Below are positions 1-12,369 of a DNA stretch of 64,000 bases, piece after piece. A program made the position numbers and the translations under genes. Below the pieces are notes generated by a model that worked only from the letters and a program-made list of their open reading frames with translations, searched no databases and was not told the DNA's origin. The stretch is from Acanthacorydalis orientalis (taxonomy: Eukaryota > Arthropoda > Insecta > Megaloptera > Corydalidae). Every line of letters begins with the position of its first letter. Position 1 is the first letter of the stretch. The DNA lies in assembly GCA_034766995.1 (NCBI GenBank), contig CM068315.1, forward strand, positions 16,276,510-16,340,509. The letters run 5' to 3'.

Positions 1-1280
1 CAAATATAACTTAAACATCTTTTGTAGACTTTCTAGATGACTCGAAACAATTTTCCGAGTTCCAGTTTACTTTATTAAATAGTACAACCCTATTTTAATT
101 ATCACAATTTCTAAAAAAACACATTATTTTTTTAGAAACAATTACCTATTATTGTTTGAACTTGAACTGAACTTTATATTATACTACGAAAATAATTTTA
201 TTTATAAGGATAATAACTTTTAATGATTTTTTTTTATTATAAATTTTAATACATTGAGTGCGTATGCATTTATAGACTTTTTTATTGAAAGCACGCCAAA
301 AATATAAATTTTATATTCTTCAATTTTTCTATTCTTTGTTTAATATTTATAAAGTTATGAATCAATGTCACTGTTGCATGAACAATATTAGTGCAAATTG
401 ATTTCCATTCCACAAATTGATCAAATTTGTACTCTTGGTAATAATTCCTTTTTTCTTTTATTTTTTTACAAGAATATTTACTTTTTTCATTAAATATCAT
501 ATTTTCATCTTCATTTAAAGTCTATTTAGAGTTTTTTATTGTATATATTTATATATATATATATATATATAATGTTGTTCTTAATTCTGTTTACAATTAT
601 TGTGTTATGTAGGTATGTTTGGTTTTTATACTTGTAAGCATTTCACTCGGTTGTCTGTATGTGATGCGCTCTTGAAATATTAATAACTTCTCTACTGCAG
701 ATTGAGACCTAGACACCTATAAAAAATTTCATTGTATGCCCGTACTACCTTAATAACACACCGAATACTTGAAACTACAAAAATAATTCTAAGACATTTT
801 ATTGTTTTAAAATCACTTAAGATTTAGATTTTATCAGATTAAATAATAATCTTTTTTGTATTCAGATTCGTAGAGATTCATTTAGATAATGTCCTAAGAG
901 ATAGACCCTCGAATTACGTGCCAAATTGTGCTGGTTAGTTGAATATTTTTAGTCCAAAAATCATATATTTTTTTAAATATACAAGCAATCAATATATAAA
1001 AAAAAATATTTGCTGTATGAACAATAATAATAAATGATACCAGTTACTTGAATAGTGTTTTGTTCTAAATATGAATGTAATTTTATTCATTAAAAACATG
1101 TCTGGAAAATGTGTATTCGATTATAATTGAAAAACAACTACAATATTTCTTTAAAATTAGAAATTTATATAATATACATTTTTGTGATCACAAGAGCTAA
1201 AAAGGTTAATTATGAAAAAATATACATTGATAAGTATTTCATGAAGAGTAAACGGGATTACTTTATATAATATTCTTATT
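1..1280. other. AT-rich noncoding DNA
   Basis: Very AT-rich sequence with homopolymer runs and a short (AT)n tract at about 548-572. The open frames here are short and low in complexity. I see no gene, RNA or recognisable transposon before the mariner remnant that begins at 1283. Confidence 0.6.
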
Positions 1281-1282
1281 TA

Positions 1283-2090
1283 CAATGGTCGTTTGATAAG
1301 TATAATAAATTTTTATGATGTGGCGGCACCATTCATTTGGTAACGACACGGATATCAAGTGTCATACTTTAAACTAGCATAGGCGAAATTTCAGTCAGAA
1401 GTGAAGCCTTGTTCACGTTCTACAGATGTTTGAAGCGAGTATTTTTGTAATTGCCATAAAAATGAAAAAAGGCAGTCCTTTTTGGGCTAGTTCGTCACTG
1501 TGGATGAAAAATTAATCCAAAACTACACACATAAGTCGAAAAAGCAGTTAAATTAATGGAAAATGACTTGTGAAAGTGCGCTGAAGAAGGCGAGAACCGT
1601 TTTGTCGGCTGGGAAGGTAATGGCCACTGTTTTTTCAGATTTCTAAGGAGTCATCCTGATTGATTACTTAATGAAGAGAAAAACGATCAGGAGCCTGTTA
1701 TGTAACATTATTGGCTGTTTGAAATAAAATCTGAAACAAAAACGCCCAGTATTGTCTCACAAAAAAAGTATTCCTTCACTAGGAGAACGCGCCGTCCCAC
1801 AAATCGACCGTTTCAATGGCAAAATTGCGCGAGTCAGACATCGAACTGATTCTTCATCCACCTCTTCCTCCAGACTACTTTCTGTGCGACTTCTTCTTTC
1901 CAAACTTGAAAACTTAACTCGGTGGGAGGAAATTTTCATCGAATGAGCATGTTATCGTCAGTGCGTATTTTGCAGACTCGCTACACCAAGATTATAGCCC
2001 TCAACGGAGACTAAGTGGAGAAATAAAATCTATTTTTTCTAAAAAGTGGTTTTTACTTTCTGTTTAACTATACTTATCAAACGACCTCCG
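1283..2090 (+). mobile_element. mariner deletion derivative L5, copy 1 (catalytic half only)
   Basis: The ends are inverted repeats. The left end starts CAATGGTCGTTTGATAAGTA and the right end, read on the minus strand, starts CGGAGGTCGTTTGATAAGTA; 19 of the first 22 bases match. TA dinucleotides flank both sides (1281-1282 and 2091-2092), as expected for mariner insertion. A broken plus-strand transposase reads about 1462-2040 with several stops and frameshifts. Pieces include FVTVDE, SAGKVMATVF, ENAPSHKS, a degraded HPPYSPDLAPCDFFLFPNLK stretch and KFSSNEHVI. The initiator region is joined almost directly to the first catalytic-Asp region, so the N-terminal helix-turn-helix domain is missing. 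At 808 bp it is well short of the usual 1.25-1.3 kb. Copy 2 at 47151-47983 has the same junction. It is inactive. Confidence 0.88.
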
Positions 2091-2214
2091 TATTAATGAT
2101 CATAATTTAGTCTTAGTGAGCATTTAATTCTTGATCTGAGTTACTGGTAATATTTCTGTAGTTTTCATGTTAAGTTTTTTGTAACAGTATAATATTTTAT
2201 TATATATAAAGGGG

Positions 2215-3275
2215 GCCCAATAAACGAAGATAGATGACATTTTTGGTTTTGTAATAATTTCATCTTTTTTATTTCTTAAAATATACGACAAGTTTTGAAA
2301 ATTTTTCCTGATTGCACATTAAAATTGACATAAGGCATTTTCCATCACGTCTCTTATGAGTTCAGGAAATAATGTTCGATATTCTTTTCGTGTATTGTTC
2401 TTTAGCTGCAGGATGGTTATTGGATTAATAACATATACACGCTCTTTTAAGTAGCCTTAAAGAAAAAGATCAACAGGACTCATCAAGAGAGCGCAGGTTA
2501 ATTAAAATAATTTGCCAAAAATGTCCTATGAAAGTTCTATAACGGGCCTTCCTACACTGTCACTCCATCTTGTTGGAAGCACATCACGTGGATGATTCTC
2601 AATAGCTGGATTCAAAAAACTTCTATTATCTTATGGTATTGAGTACCATTATGGTTACAGCATTAGTGTTTTCATTTTCGAAGAAATAAGTACTTATAAT
2701 CCTTTCGGACGTTACTCCGCAACAAAGAGTACACTCAAGTGGATATAATTGTCGCTGATGAAGTGCTCTTGGATTTCCTGTTATCCATATTCCACAGTTT
2801 TGTCTGTTCACGAAACAATGTAAATGGAAATAAGCTTAATCACTCATAATCAAATTGTGAACAAATTCGTTATTTTCTTCTGCTTCTTGGCGAAAATGAA
2901 TTGCATAATTAAGGTAACGCTGGTAATCTGTTGGCTTTAGCTCTTTCACAGGCTGCAACTTGTATAGGAACATTTTTAATGTGGCCGAAATCGTTTGCAG
3001 TGATCTCCGAAAAATTCCAAGTTGAGTTGAACGGCTTCCGGTTGATGTATCAGGACGTTGCTTAAAACTGCTGTACACGTTGAATATCTTCCTCAGTTAG
3101 AGTCGTACGATATCTTCCAGATCCTGGACGGTTACAAACTGCACTTTATTATAAACGATTAAATATTGACTCCAATGGTCCTGTTCGAACATTAAAATAA
3201 CGACGATATGCTCGCTTCGTTTAAATAAAATTCAATTTTTTTGGTACGTTGTTCCGTTGTGTACGTTATCACTAT
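2215..3275 (-). pseudogene. decayed DDE transposase, IS630/Tc1/mariner superfamily
   Basis: Minus-strand remnant of an insect transposase. From high to low coordinates one can follow an N-terminal helix-turn-helix region starting near YTTEQRTK (about 3270), then NRPGSGRYRTTLTEEDIQRV, then QLGIFRRSLQTI (about 3030). Next come SDEAHFHL-type sequence around 2830, NRQNCGIWITGNPRALH, PLECTLCCGVTSERI and YFFENENTNAVTI (2650-2810). Decayed C-terminal sequence including LIRDVMENAL runs to about 2300. The order and motifs fit an insect DDE transposase of this superfamily, distinct from the mariner groups elsewhere in the window. Stops and frameshifts break the frame throughout; the longest surviving open pieces are 61 and 80 codons. 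I could not define terminal repeats; the left limit is set where similarity ends. Confidence 0.72.
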
Positions 3276-5697
3276 AAATTCTGTCAAGTTTTATTTATAA
3301 AATTGTGAAAAGAAAAGAAAGAAAACATTTGAACAAAATAAATATTAACTATTCAAAGCTCTTCACCATCTTGTGTGTGTGTATATATATATACATGCAC
3401 AGGTAAAATAACAAGTTCCATAGATTGTATATAGAATTTCATCATAATGCAAAGACGAAAAAAACCTCTAAATCACAATTTCAATTCTCGGCCGTCGCCG
3501 CCGCCCGACAATCGATTGATATATGAAAAGTTAACTGGAATGATTCCATTGTCTTTCCATCATGCGGCCATATTGGATTCAAATCAGTGTAAAAATGGGG
3601 TTACGTCAGATCAAACTAAAGGTAATCTCGCAGGATATTACTAAAATGGGAAAAACAAAAATGTAATAAAAAGAATATTGAACTCCGTGCCATGCGTCTG
3701 TTGCGATAAGATAAAGAATATATTTGGACACGTTTTTTTCCTGCTCTACTCTTCCGAGTTTCGGAACAATACGTTCAATTCGTCACAACTCAATACATAA
3801 CTTTGACTTTATTTGTTTCGATTCATGTGTCGAGCTTTCCTTTTTTTATGATTTATGTTTATGATTTTAATACGGTCGTATGAAATGCTCGACGCACGGA
3901 TTTGAATATTATTTATATAAACATATGGATTGATAGAATTTATGTACCTTTATATATATATATAATTTGATTTAAAAAATTCAAATACAAAAATCTCTTA
4001 AAATAATATTTATGACTATCTCTAGTTAATTAAAATAGTATGAAAATATTTTATAAAATATTCAATCATGTTTAATCTACTTTAAGCTGCAATTTTATTC
4101 CAATAATTTAAAAATGCTGTCAAGATCGAAATTCATTAACTCTCACATCTGTTGGTTTCTTGATAAACGTTAATTTAATAAAACATATTTTCCTTAAATC
4201 TTAAAATGTTTAAACACATTAATTTAAAATTTATAATAAATTATCTATTTTTTTAAAATATATGCTTTATATTTCAATTAAACGAGTGTGCTATTTAGAA
4301 AACAGAAAAATTCATCTCTAACTATCTAAATTATGTCTTGTTTTTAAAAAGTATCGAAATAAATTAATGAACTCTATTTTATTTATAATCATTTTGATAG
4401 AATAACATGTTGATATTCTGATCAGAATTAAAAAAAAGTGTTAGCTGAACGGAACTTTTTTTCGGAATCAAATCACCATATTACCGTTGCTGTTAAATCC
4501 TTTGATACGGTATCATTTAACGTATCATAAACACGATTATAGAAAATAGGTGACGCTCAATTTTGTTAAAAGCTAGCTGCCGTTATTGTCGATAAAGCAA
4601 ACAATCTGGAAAAAGACAATTCTGTAATGTGATCCGATGAAATGAAGTCTATTTTTGTACAGGCGTTCTTTTCGATGTGTATTAATGAACAGGTGTATTT
4701 GTTTCATAAAAAGCACATTTCATTATACTGTGAAATTAGATAGTTTTTGTGTAGTGTGATAATTGAATAGTTTGAAATGTTTATGTAAGTTTTTTTTTTA
4801 TTTTAAACATAGATTTTTTTCTTAAAAGTTTTAATACATAAATTTTGTTTTAAATCAAAAATTAAAAATTTTCCATAATAAAATATTATGATTAAGTAAT
4901 TTAATTCATTATCTTGTGAACAGTCCTATAAACAAAAACTGATATTAAATAATCAATAATTCATTATCTACCTAACAGAACTTCTGTAATAAAAATGTCT
5001 GTAATAAAAACCTATTCTAAAATTTAGATTTTTTCGGAAAAATACTTTATTTTTTGTGTTTCAAATCTTTTTCATTCCTACAATAAAAATTACATCATTC
5101 AATTTTTAAATTTTAATTAATTTAGTAAACAAAGGGTTAATAGATTTTTGAATATATATTCAACTGTATCTTGTGTATTGATAGTTATTTTATTAAGTGT
5201 GCAAATTAATTCGGTACCTTTTTTATAGAAAATGATTATTTACGGAAATTATTCTCTAAATTATTACTCTTCTATAATAATTCTTTGTTATATATAGCAA
5301 ATAATATCTCTGGAAAATTATCCTGCATACGTTATACTCGTTGATCTCTAAAAAAGGCAAGATTTACTTTTCAGATGCAAAAAATTGTTCTTGAAATATA
5401 TTTTTTTATATATCTCTACATCTTAATTGCTCGTTTTTACTGCAAAGTAAAATAATACATACAGATATCATCGGATGATTTTATAGACTGCAAAGAAAGT
5501 GACTCATTCTTTTTCATATTCTTGAAAAAATAAATAATCTACTATCAAATGTTTTTCTTTGTGTTCTGATGAATGAATTTTTGGTGTTCATCTCAGATTC
5601 AGTTTCCTAAATTACAGCTCACTGTACACATTTTATTCTGTACTATCTTATGCGTTTCTTTTTTTAAAAAAAATATGTTACACATCTCTTACACTAT
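3276..5697. other. noncoding AT-rich DNA with a GC-richer patch
   Basis: No gene is seen. A stretch at about 3440-3900 is visibly less AT-rich, with CpG-containing segments such as GGCCGTCGCCGCCGCCCGAC. It holds a 65-codon open frame (3447-3644) that matches no family I recognise and lacks convincing splice sites. The rest is low-complexity A+T sequence. Confidence 0.5.
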
Positions 5698-5942
5698 GAT
5701 TAAATTACTTTTCACAAATTAATTATTCTCACACCTGACAAAACATAACAAAATTCCGAACAAAAAGTCATCAATGTTAATTTGTATAGATTTAGATCGA
5801 AATTTAGTCTTCCTCATAGTGTGTAAAATTAAATTTTGTACACTGTATCGTTCATCGTCATTAAAATACCCAAAAACAATAATCAAAAAGTATCAATTGT
5901 CATTAAGTGAACATTTTTGATTAAAGAAATTGGTGCGTGGGG
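5698..5942. repeat. diverged copy of the long-TIR MITE family
   Basis: The left part contains TTCACAAATTAATTATTCTCA. The right part contains sequence resembling the inverted end of the family (AATCAAAAAGTATCAATTGT, then GTGAACATTTTTGATTAAAG). This is one of the most diverged copies compared with 31260-31546, and its limits are approximate. Confidence 0.35.
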
Positions 5943-6691
5943 CAAGAAAATAATTAATTTTCTCTTATAAGATCTTCAATTTTGACCATATTGTTGAAAA
6001 GATAAAAAGTCATGAACTTTAATATAAGTTTTATTTTTTGATTATGTTAGATTTTATTTAAATGGTTTGATATAGTTATACAACATTTCGTATGTTATAC
6101 ATTTGTTAATCAATTATACTTAGTGTAAATTACAACTTCGATATAAATTACAGGACTAACATCTTCCTCAGTAATAAATTCAATAGAAATTTTCTTCATT
6201 ACACTACTTAGTACTTGACTCATAAATAAGTCGACTAATATAAATGAAGAGTATAAGGAAAGATTACACAAAGCAAGTTTTGTTGTAAGTTAAGAAATTT
6301 TAAATCTTTTCAGACTGTTTAACAGCGTTTTTATATTAACCGAATTTCTAATATACTCTTATATCGATTAAATATCTCTCGTACATAAATAATATAAATT
6401 TTCTTTATTGGAAGAAAATAAAATTAATTATACTTTAATTTGATATTATCTCTTAAAATTTATTTCAATTCAAGTCGAAATTTTCAGACCGTCCAAGATA
6501 TAAAATTCAAATTGATAAGGAAGTTCAATTTGGATATATAATATTTATGTATATATATATATATAGTATTTATTGTAATATTTCGAATAAAATAAAGTGT
6601 GTGATATACTCAAAAGTTTTTTACTCTACAAAAGTTTTATACTGCTATTTGTTAACTCTTACTGTTTTGTGTGTTTGACTGAAAAAAAAAG

Positions 6692-6692
6692 A

Positions 6693-6749
<57 letters not shown>

Positions 6750-6792
6750 ACATATTTATATATATATATGAATATATATATATATATGTATA

Positions 6793-6827
<35 letters not shown>

Positions 6828-6878
6828 GAATATATATATATATGAATATATATATATATATATACGTATATGTATATG

Positions 6879-6909
<31 letters not shown>
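6692..6909. repeat. compound (TA)n microsatellite, about 220 bp
   Basis: An almost uninterrupted TA/AT dinucleotide tract with scattered GTA, GAA and CGTA interruptions. The Tyr/Ile-rich open frames that overlap it on both strands are products of the repeat and are not genes. Confidence 0.95.
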
Positions 6910-6954
6910 TAAAGTAAATAAATACATAAATATGAAACCGCATTCTAAACATCA

Positions 6955-7450
6955 CAGAAAAATATAAACCGTATCAAATGATATCTCGTCGTCGCCCATG
7001 CCTAAAGCTCTCCACGTACACACACAAACACATGCATGCGCATTGAAAAAAAGCGTACATGACGGTTTTGTCGTCGAAATAAAATATTAATGGAAACCCG
7101 AACTCGGACGTAGTACGAATGTGACCCTAATAAAACAAACATCCACGTCTCTGCGAATATCTGTAATTAGCAGAAACGTAAACATAACCTTATTTCGTTC
7201 TCGTTTTCATTATAAAATCGTCAAGCGGGACCCGATACGTGAAATGTGTCACGACGTGTTCAAAAAGCACGAGAATACGAAAAAGATGAGGGTCGTGAAC
7301 CCAAAACAGTCGAGTACTTCGTAGAAATTAATTTCCTTTGTACTGTCTCCCTTGCCGCCATCAATGCCAACTGGCGGCTACAAGTAGACATTACAAAGGC
7401 ACAGCCGACGTTGTCGTCGCCATGGATATAGGAACTCCCGATCTTTCTCT
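6955..7450. other. CpG-richer unique island, function unknown
   Basis: Base composition changes sharply after the preceding AT tract. The segment contains many CG dinucleotides and no transposon similarity that I can see. Overlapping open frames of 67 and 61 codons (7121-7324 and 7246-7431) match no family I recognise. It could be a conserved regulatory element or a noncoding exon. Confidence 0.4.
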
Positions 7451-7858
7451 CTCTCGTTCACTCTTTATTTCATGGATCTGTGTGTGTGTGTTTGTGTGTC
7501 AGTGGTGGATTTAGGTACTGGTACACAGGACTGATAGGCTTCAATTATATAATTGATTTAATTTTTTACTTGAGTTTCGTTTAAGTATTTTTCTAAAATT
7601 TTTCAAAACCATAACAATATTTTTCAGTTAATGATAGAGTGAGTCATTCTCATTCATCTAAATAAAGAATTGATTTTTCTTTGAATCAATTAATTATTAA
7701 ATTTGATAAAAAAAATAATAAAAAGAGCAATATATTTATTAAATTTGATTGAATTAATCAGAATTTTTAACTTTTGCAATTGAACTCTTCTTTCACGCAA
7801 ACTTTTTGATAAAAATATTTAATAATTTATTATCGATCATTTTTATTGTTATTTATAG

Positions 7859-7911
7859 ACATTTAATTGACGATCCCATCATCTTCATATCGTTAATCCA
7901 TCGAAATCGCA
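7859..7911 (+). other. candidate 53-nt internal exon (splice-signal based)
   Basis: A pyrimidine-rich stretch ending TTATTGTTATTTATAG is followed by 53 bases that end at a consensus donor, GCA|GTAAGTAAT. One frame is open across it, giving about 17 codons with HLIDDPIIFISLIHRNR. By my count 19 of 53 bases are G or C, above the very AT-rich flanks. No protein match is recognised, and chance pairing of splice signals is quite possible. Confidence 0.18.
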
Positions 7912-8217
7912 GTAAGTAATAATTAGAATCTTCAATAAAAAAGATGTCATTAATCAAAAAAAATGTGTTGTTTATCGAAAATGAACGATTGAAACATTTA
8001 CTCAAATTAACATACTTAAGAGTCGAATTTATTGAATAAATGTTTTTAAAGCAGGGAAAGTGCGAGATTTAAGACAAAAATACCGAAAATGAGATTACAT
8101 TTAAAAATCTATTCTTTGATTTTTATATTTTATTTCTTTACTCTTTTCATTGCGGCCAAATTTAATGACTTGTTTATTTTCAATTTTATTCAATCAACAT
8201 GCTACATAATAAATTTA

Positions 8218-8335
8218 CCCCTTTAGGCGTCAACAGCACCATTTCAAACTTATCAATTGAGCGCCTAAAGGGGCCTTCAGTACTGTACAGGCAATATGAG
8301 TTGGCCGCTTAAAGACGCCTACAGCAGCGAAAGTG
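8218..8335. mobile_element. possible small piggyBac-type MITE remnant
   Basis: The segment ends at TTAA (8336-8339). Read on the minus strand, the right end starts CACTTTCGCTGCTGTAGGCG. The left end starts CCCCTTTAGGCGTC after TTTA (8214-8217), a one-base variant of TTAA. Inside is a perfect 12 bp inverted repeat, CCCCTTTAGGCG at 8218-8229 against CGCCTAAAGGGG at 8262-8273. A TTAA target with ends containing C(A/C)CTTT resembles piggyBac-like elements, but the assignment is inference. Confidence 0.35.
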
Positions 8336-8615
8336 TTAATTAGGATTTTAAATTGAACGTTATTTTTTATCTACATTTTTCAATGTATGATATTTATTTG
8401 TATAAATAACAAAACGTGTTTTAGTTAAAAAGAAACAAGAATAAAATTAATATCAAAAATTACAAATAAACAAATAATATATTCGTGTAAAAATTTATAT
8501 TTGTTTCGAACAAATAACTGGAATAGAGGATGAGTGTAAGATTTTTCAGATTCGGAGTGGTTAGCTACAATATTTGGACAACATTCAAATATCAAATCTG
8601 TTTTGAGGTATTTCA

Positions 8616-9191
8616 TCAGATTGGTAGGAAAATAACTGCAGTTTTTGTTTTATGAATTCTAATCTTAATTTTCTTGAATGAAAGTGCCATTTCATCGTGT
8701 TCATTTAATAAAATTTTAAACAGCATGTTTCGGTCTGTATTTTGGTAACATCGACTTTTGTTTTATTATTAATTTTGATTAGTTTTATTATTAGTTGAAT
8801 TTGGCTTTTGAATTAAAAATGTAAAAGAACAAATAATAGCATTTTTTGTATCAGTTCAAAACGATTGGTAAAACAGCAGAAACTGCTCGTAAACTAAACA
8901 ATGCTTTTACTGTGGGTACTGTTAAGGAACGTACGATATAATAGTGATTCCAAAAATTTCGTCCTGGAGACGCAACCCTTGAAGATGAAGAAAGTCGCGA
9001 GCGTCCTTTTTCAGTTCATAATGACCAACTGAAGGCGTTATTTGAATCAGAACACGCACAAAGATTCGAGAACTTGCACAAAAGTTAGGCGTTAGTCATC
9101 TAACGGCTCTGGGCCGCTTAAACAACTTAAATTAAAAAAATGTATATGAATTTGAAGGTTATAAACAGAAACTATTTTTCTACCAATCCAA
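8616..9191 (+). mobile_element. mariner L1 deletion derivative, copy A (HTH region only)
   Basis: 576 bp element. The left end is TCAGATTGGTAGGAAAATAA; the right end, read on the minus strand, starts TTGGATTGGTAGAAAAATAG and is followed by TA. The interior corresponds to the 5' leader and N-terminal coding region of a mariner transposase. Matches include KTARK-type sequence followed by the linker corresponding to DNDQL, read around 8870-9110 with stops and frameshifts. It then passes directly into the 3' end near GTATATGAATTTGAAGGT. The whole catalytic domain is missing. The junction (CTTAAATTAAAAAAATG) matches copies B and G. Confidence 0.88.
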
Positions 9192-11611
9192 TACTTACAC
9201 TGTTGGAAAAAGTTGTTGTATAAATGAGAAAGTTTGGATTATTATTGAATGAATAACTAATTTACAGAATGAGTTTTTGATCTACTTGTAAATATTTAAT
9301 AATAGGCTTATTAAAATAAATTATTAATTATGAGAGTATTTTGTAATTTACTCGAACTAAAAATAGAACAAAATTACATAAATGATTGAAATAACTAACA
9401 ATTTTTTTAAGTTCAAGTAAGTGTAATAAAAACACTAACTTCATACAAATTTAAGGTTCGTTGAAATCCGTCTCTGTATATATTTTATAGTTGTACTGAA
9501 AAGACAAAATGCGAATATGCTTCAATTGTCATATTTTAAATAAAATGAAATTTAGGGGACCAAGTACAGGCGGACGGTACTCTTTCGTTATGCTGTAATA
9601 CAATTCGCTCCCCGGCACGAATTTCGAACATCACATATTTCAATGATTTAGTGAATAAGTTTTTAAATTATTTTTATTCGACTTTCATTAATGTTGGGGT
9701 TAATTTGTCATATGAAAATATATTCCCAGGTTCAATGGTACACATTTGTATTAGGATTACAAATTATTTTTATTAATATTTTTATTTATTTTTAGAAGAA
9801 CGACAGGAAAGAATAAATAATTAGCAATAACTAGTTTTTGATATTTGGTTGAAAATTGTCATATTTTTATATTTCAGTACAACTCTTTAAGTGACAAACA
9901 ATCTATATCTTTCGAAATTTCAATAAATTTTTATAGAAATACATTCTTAACATCTCAATCTTTAAGAATATGAAAGATAAAATCAGATTTCTTGTCAGAC
10001 AAATCAGACAGTCCTTAAATTCAATTACAGAAAGTGCAAGTTTTTATACTACTGGTATATTTTTTTCCAAAATTATAGAAATATCTCAATTTTTATTCTA
10101 ATTTCTAAGAAAAGATTTCAAGAGTAACGCATATCTAATATTTATTATATATATATTCATTAGATACACCAAATGAGGATTTAATGGCAGTCTAAAAGTG
10201 TTCTTGTTTTTGGAAAGTAAAATTTAAACATTTATATGCAATATAAATAATAATAATGTGTAAATCGAACTGGTATACTATGTAAAATGACTCCACTTGA
10301 ATTTTTTTATATCAAAACTGGATCTACATAGTTCTTTTTTATAAAAACTACAGTGTTCTGAGGGAAGTATATTGAGACATTTAATATTGAGATAATTTGT
10401 AAGATTTAATTCAAATAGAAATAAAATCTAAACACCCAATTTGATAAAAATATTTAACATCTAAAAATGTTTAAAAATACTTTTTGTTTAAGACAAGTTG
10501 ATTAGATTGAGGATTTTATTGCAAAATTTTGTAAATAAATTGTTATAAAGATAATTTTTTTAGTGATTTTAACTTCGTTTTATACAAATCTAACTATATT
10601 TTAATTTTATATAACTTCTATTATAATATAACCACAAATTATTATTTTAATTAGATCCAACTACTTACCCGCAATTTTATTTCACATGAATTCCATATCT
10701 TATTACACAAGTTTCAAACATTCATCTAAATTAAGAGTACAATCCGAAACGAACACATATCTCTCTTTCACCCTCTATTTCGCCCTCTCTTTCGATATCG
10801 TATTAAAACGCGCATGCTGGTACGAATACGAATTCGTATACGCTTCGGTCCTTCTATTTCAGTGCAGTATAACAAAGGGTTAAAATTCAAATGAAATACA
10901 ATGCATCAAAACGTAAATAATATAAATCAAAATATTCGTGTTGTGACCCTGACAGCATGTCAAAAATTTTGACAGATTGCGAAATTGTTGACCGCTGATA
11001 TGAAACCGTCATAACAACCTGTTACTTTGAATGATTGCTTCGGGAATTTGTTATTTTCTATTGGAATTATTTCCACGAGATTTTAATTTTACGTATTTTA
11101 TTTTATTAAAACATCAGAGGAATGACATTCTGATTGACTTTTGCGAAAAATTTATGAATATTGCGTGTCGTCGACCGTGATGAAATCGCTCGTCCTTTTG
11201 CTACGCATGTGTTTAAATGTATATATACATATATGTATGTATATATGTTATATATATATATATACATAATTTTACTATAGATTATAGGATTTTAAATTAA
11301 ACTCGAATGTTAATACGTTAATATTCAATGAAATGTTTAAATTCAGAGACATTTAAAATGATATAATATCCAGTTTTTCACATTATAGAGTCGTTCTTAT
11401 CATTTTTATCTAATTAAATATAGTAAGATTAAGTATTATTTTAAAATTTAGATTCAAAAATCAATATTAAGGAGATATCACACACTTAAATTATAAAATG
11501 AGCATTTGTGGCTAAATTAATTAATTAATTTATTTCATACCTGCGTACTAGGATTTGAAGTTTTGTTCTTCTTGATGTTAATATTGGTTTATTTTATAAG
11601 TTGTTATAAGA

Positions 11612-11656
<45 letters not shown>

Positions 11657-11820
11657 GAATCCGGATGTAGAAAAATTCAGATAGTCATTTAAAGGAAAAA
11701 AAAATTCAAACGCAAACCTGTGATTCTTGAGATAAGTTTTGTATGCCGAATATTTAGTGTTTCTGAGACTATTTTGATGTAATGATATCTTAATATTAAA
11801 TAAATTAAAATCTAGGAAAG
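9192..11820. other. noncoding DNA with small CpG-richer patches
   Basis: No gene recognised. A short GC-richer patch lies at about 9555-9630, and a larger one at about 10730-11210 containing CpGs and a 65-codon open frame (10686-10883) of no recognisable family. AT dinucleotide tracts occur at about 11220-11266 and 11617-11653. The remainder is low-complexity A+T sequence. Confidence 0.5.
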
Positions 11821-11822
11821 TA

Positions 11823-12331
11823 TTAAGTAGAAATATGAATACTGTGCCTTTAAATTGAATCAGCCATAACTCTATTTTAGATTAAAATATTTTCTCGTCA
11901 TTTAAGGATTTTGAAGTTTAAAATTAACATTCGAAGACACTATATCTTAGTCAAGAAATTGACATAACCTCAAAAACAGTAGTGAAAAGATGGCGTCTGA
12001 AAACCATTAAATACAATAGGCATTGAATACTTTTCGCATTCCAGTTGAAAAAAATGCTGCCGAAGCTGTGGGAATGATTTGTTTAGCTTTGGGTGCAGTT
12101 ATTGTAATGTATGTAATTTAAAATATATAAAAAATGCTAAAACAATGGAAGAGGTCCGAAAATGCATTACCACTTCATTGACTGAAAGCTGATATATTTT
12201 TTTGGCAAGGGATTTATCAGTTATCCAACAGATGGAGCAAATTTATATGAAATAATAGAGGATATTTTGAATAATGAAAATGTATTTAATTTTTTCATAT
12301 AAAAATGCAGTGATTTAATTTTCACATCTAA
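11823..12331 (+). mobile_element. mariner L7 deletion derivative, plus-strand copy
   Basis: 509 bp element flanked by TA (11821-11822 and 12332-12333). Its 3' end, read on the minus strand, starts TTAGATGTGAAAATTAAATC. A start codon with MASEK lies near 11991. It is followed, in shifted frames, by KNAAEA and MICLALG, matching the N-terminal helix-turn-helix of mariner transposases. It then jumps to a C-terminal tail containing TMEEVRKCI and QGIYQLSNRWSKFI followed by NNRGYF, the classic mariner C-terminus. The middle, including the catalytic region, is deleted. It forms an inverted pair with 12370-12826. Confidence 0.78.
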
Positions 12332-12369
12332 TAGCATGGGGAAGTCGTGAGATCCACACTTAAGTAATA

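Noticed and set aside
1752..1946. 64-codon plus and 60-codon minus open frames
   Set aside because: Both are off-frame readings of the L5 copy 1 transposase; the true frame reads the DFF/FSSNE motifs with stops.
6597..6955. Tyr/Ile-rich open frames of 80-98 codons on both strands
   Set aside because: They translate the (TA)n microsatellite; the same artefact occurs at 33426-33719, 41164-41374, 42045-42302 and 60061-60294.
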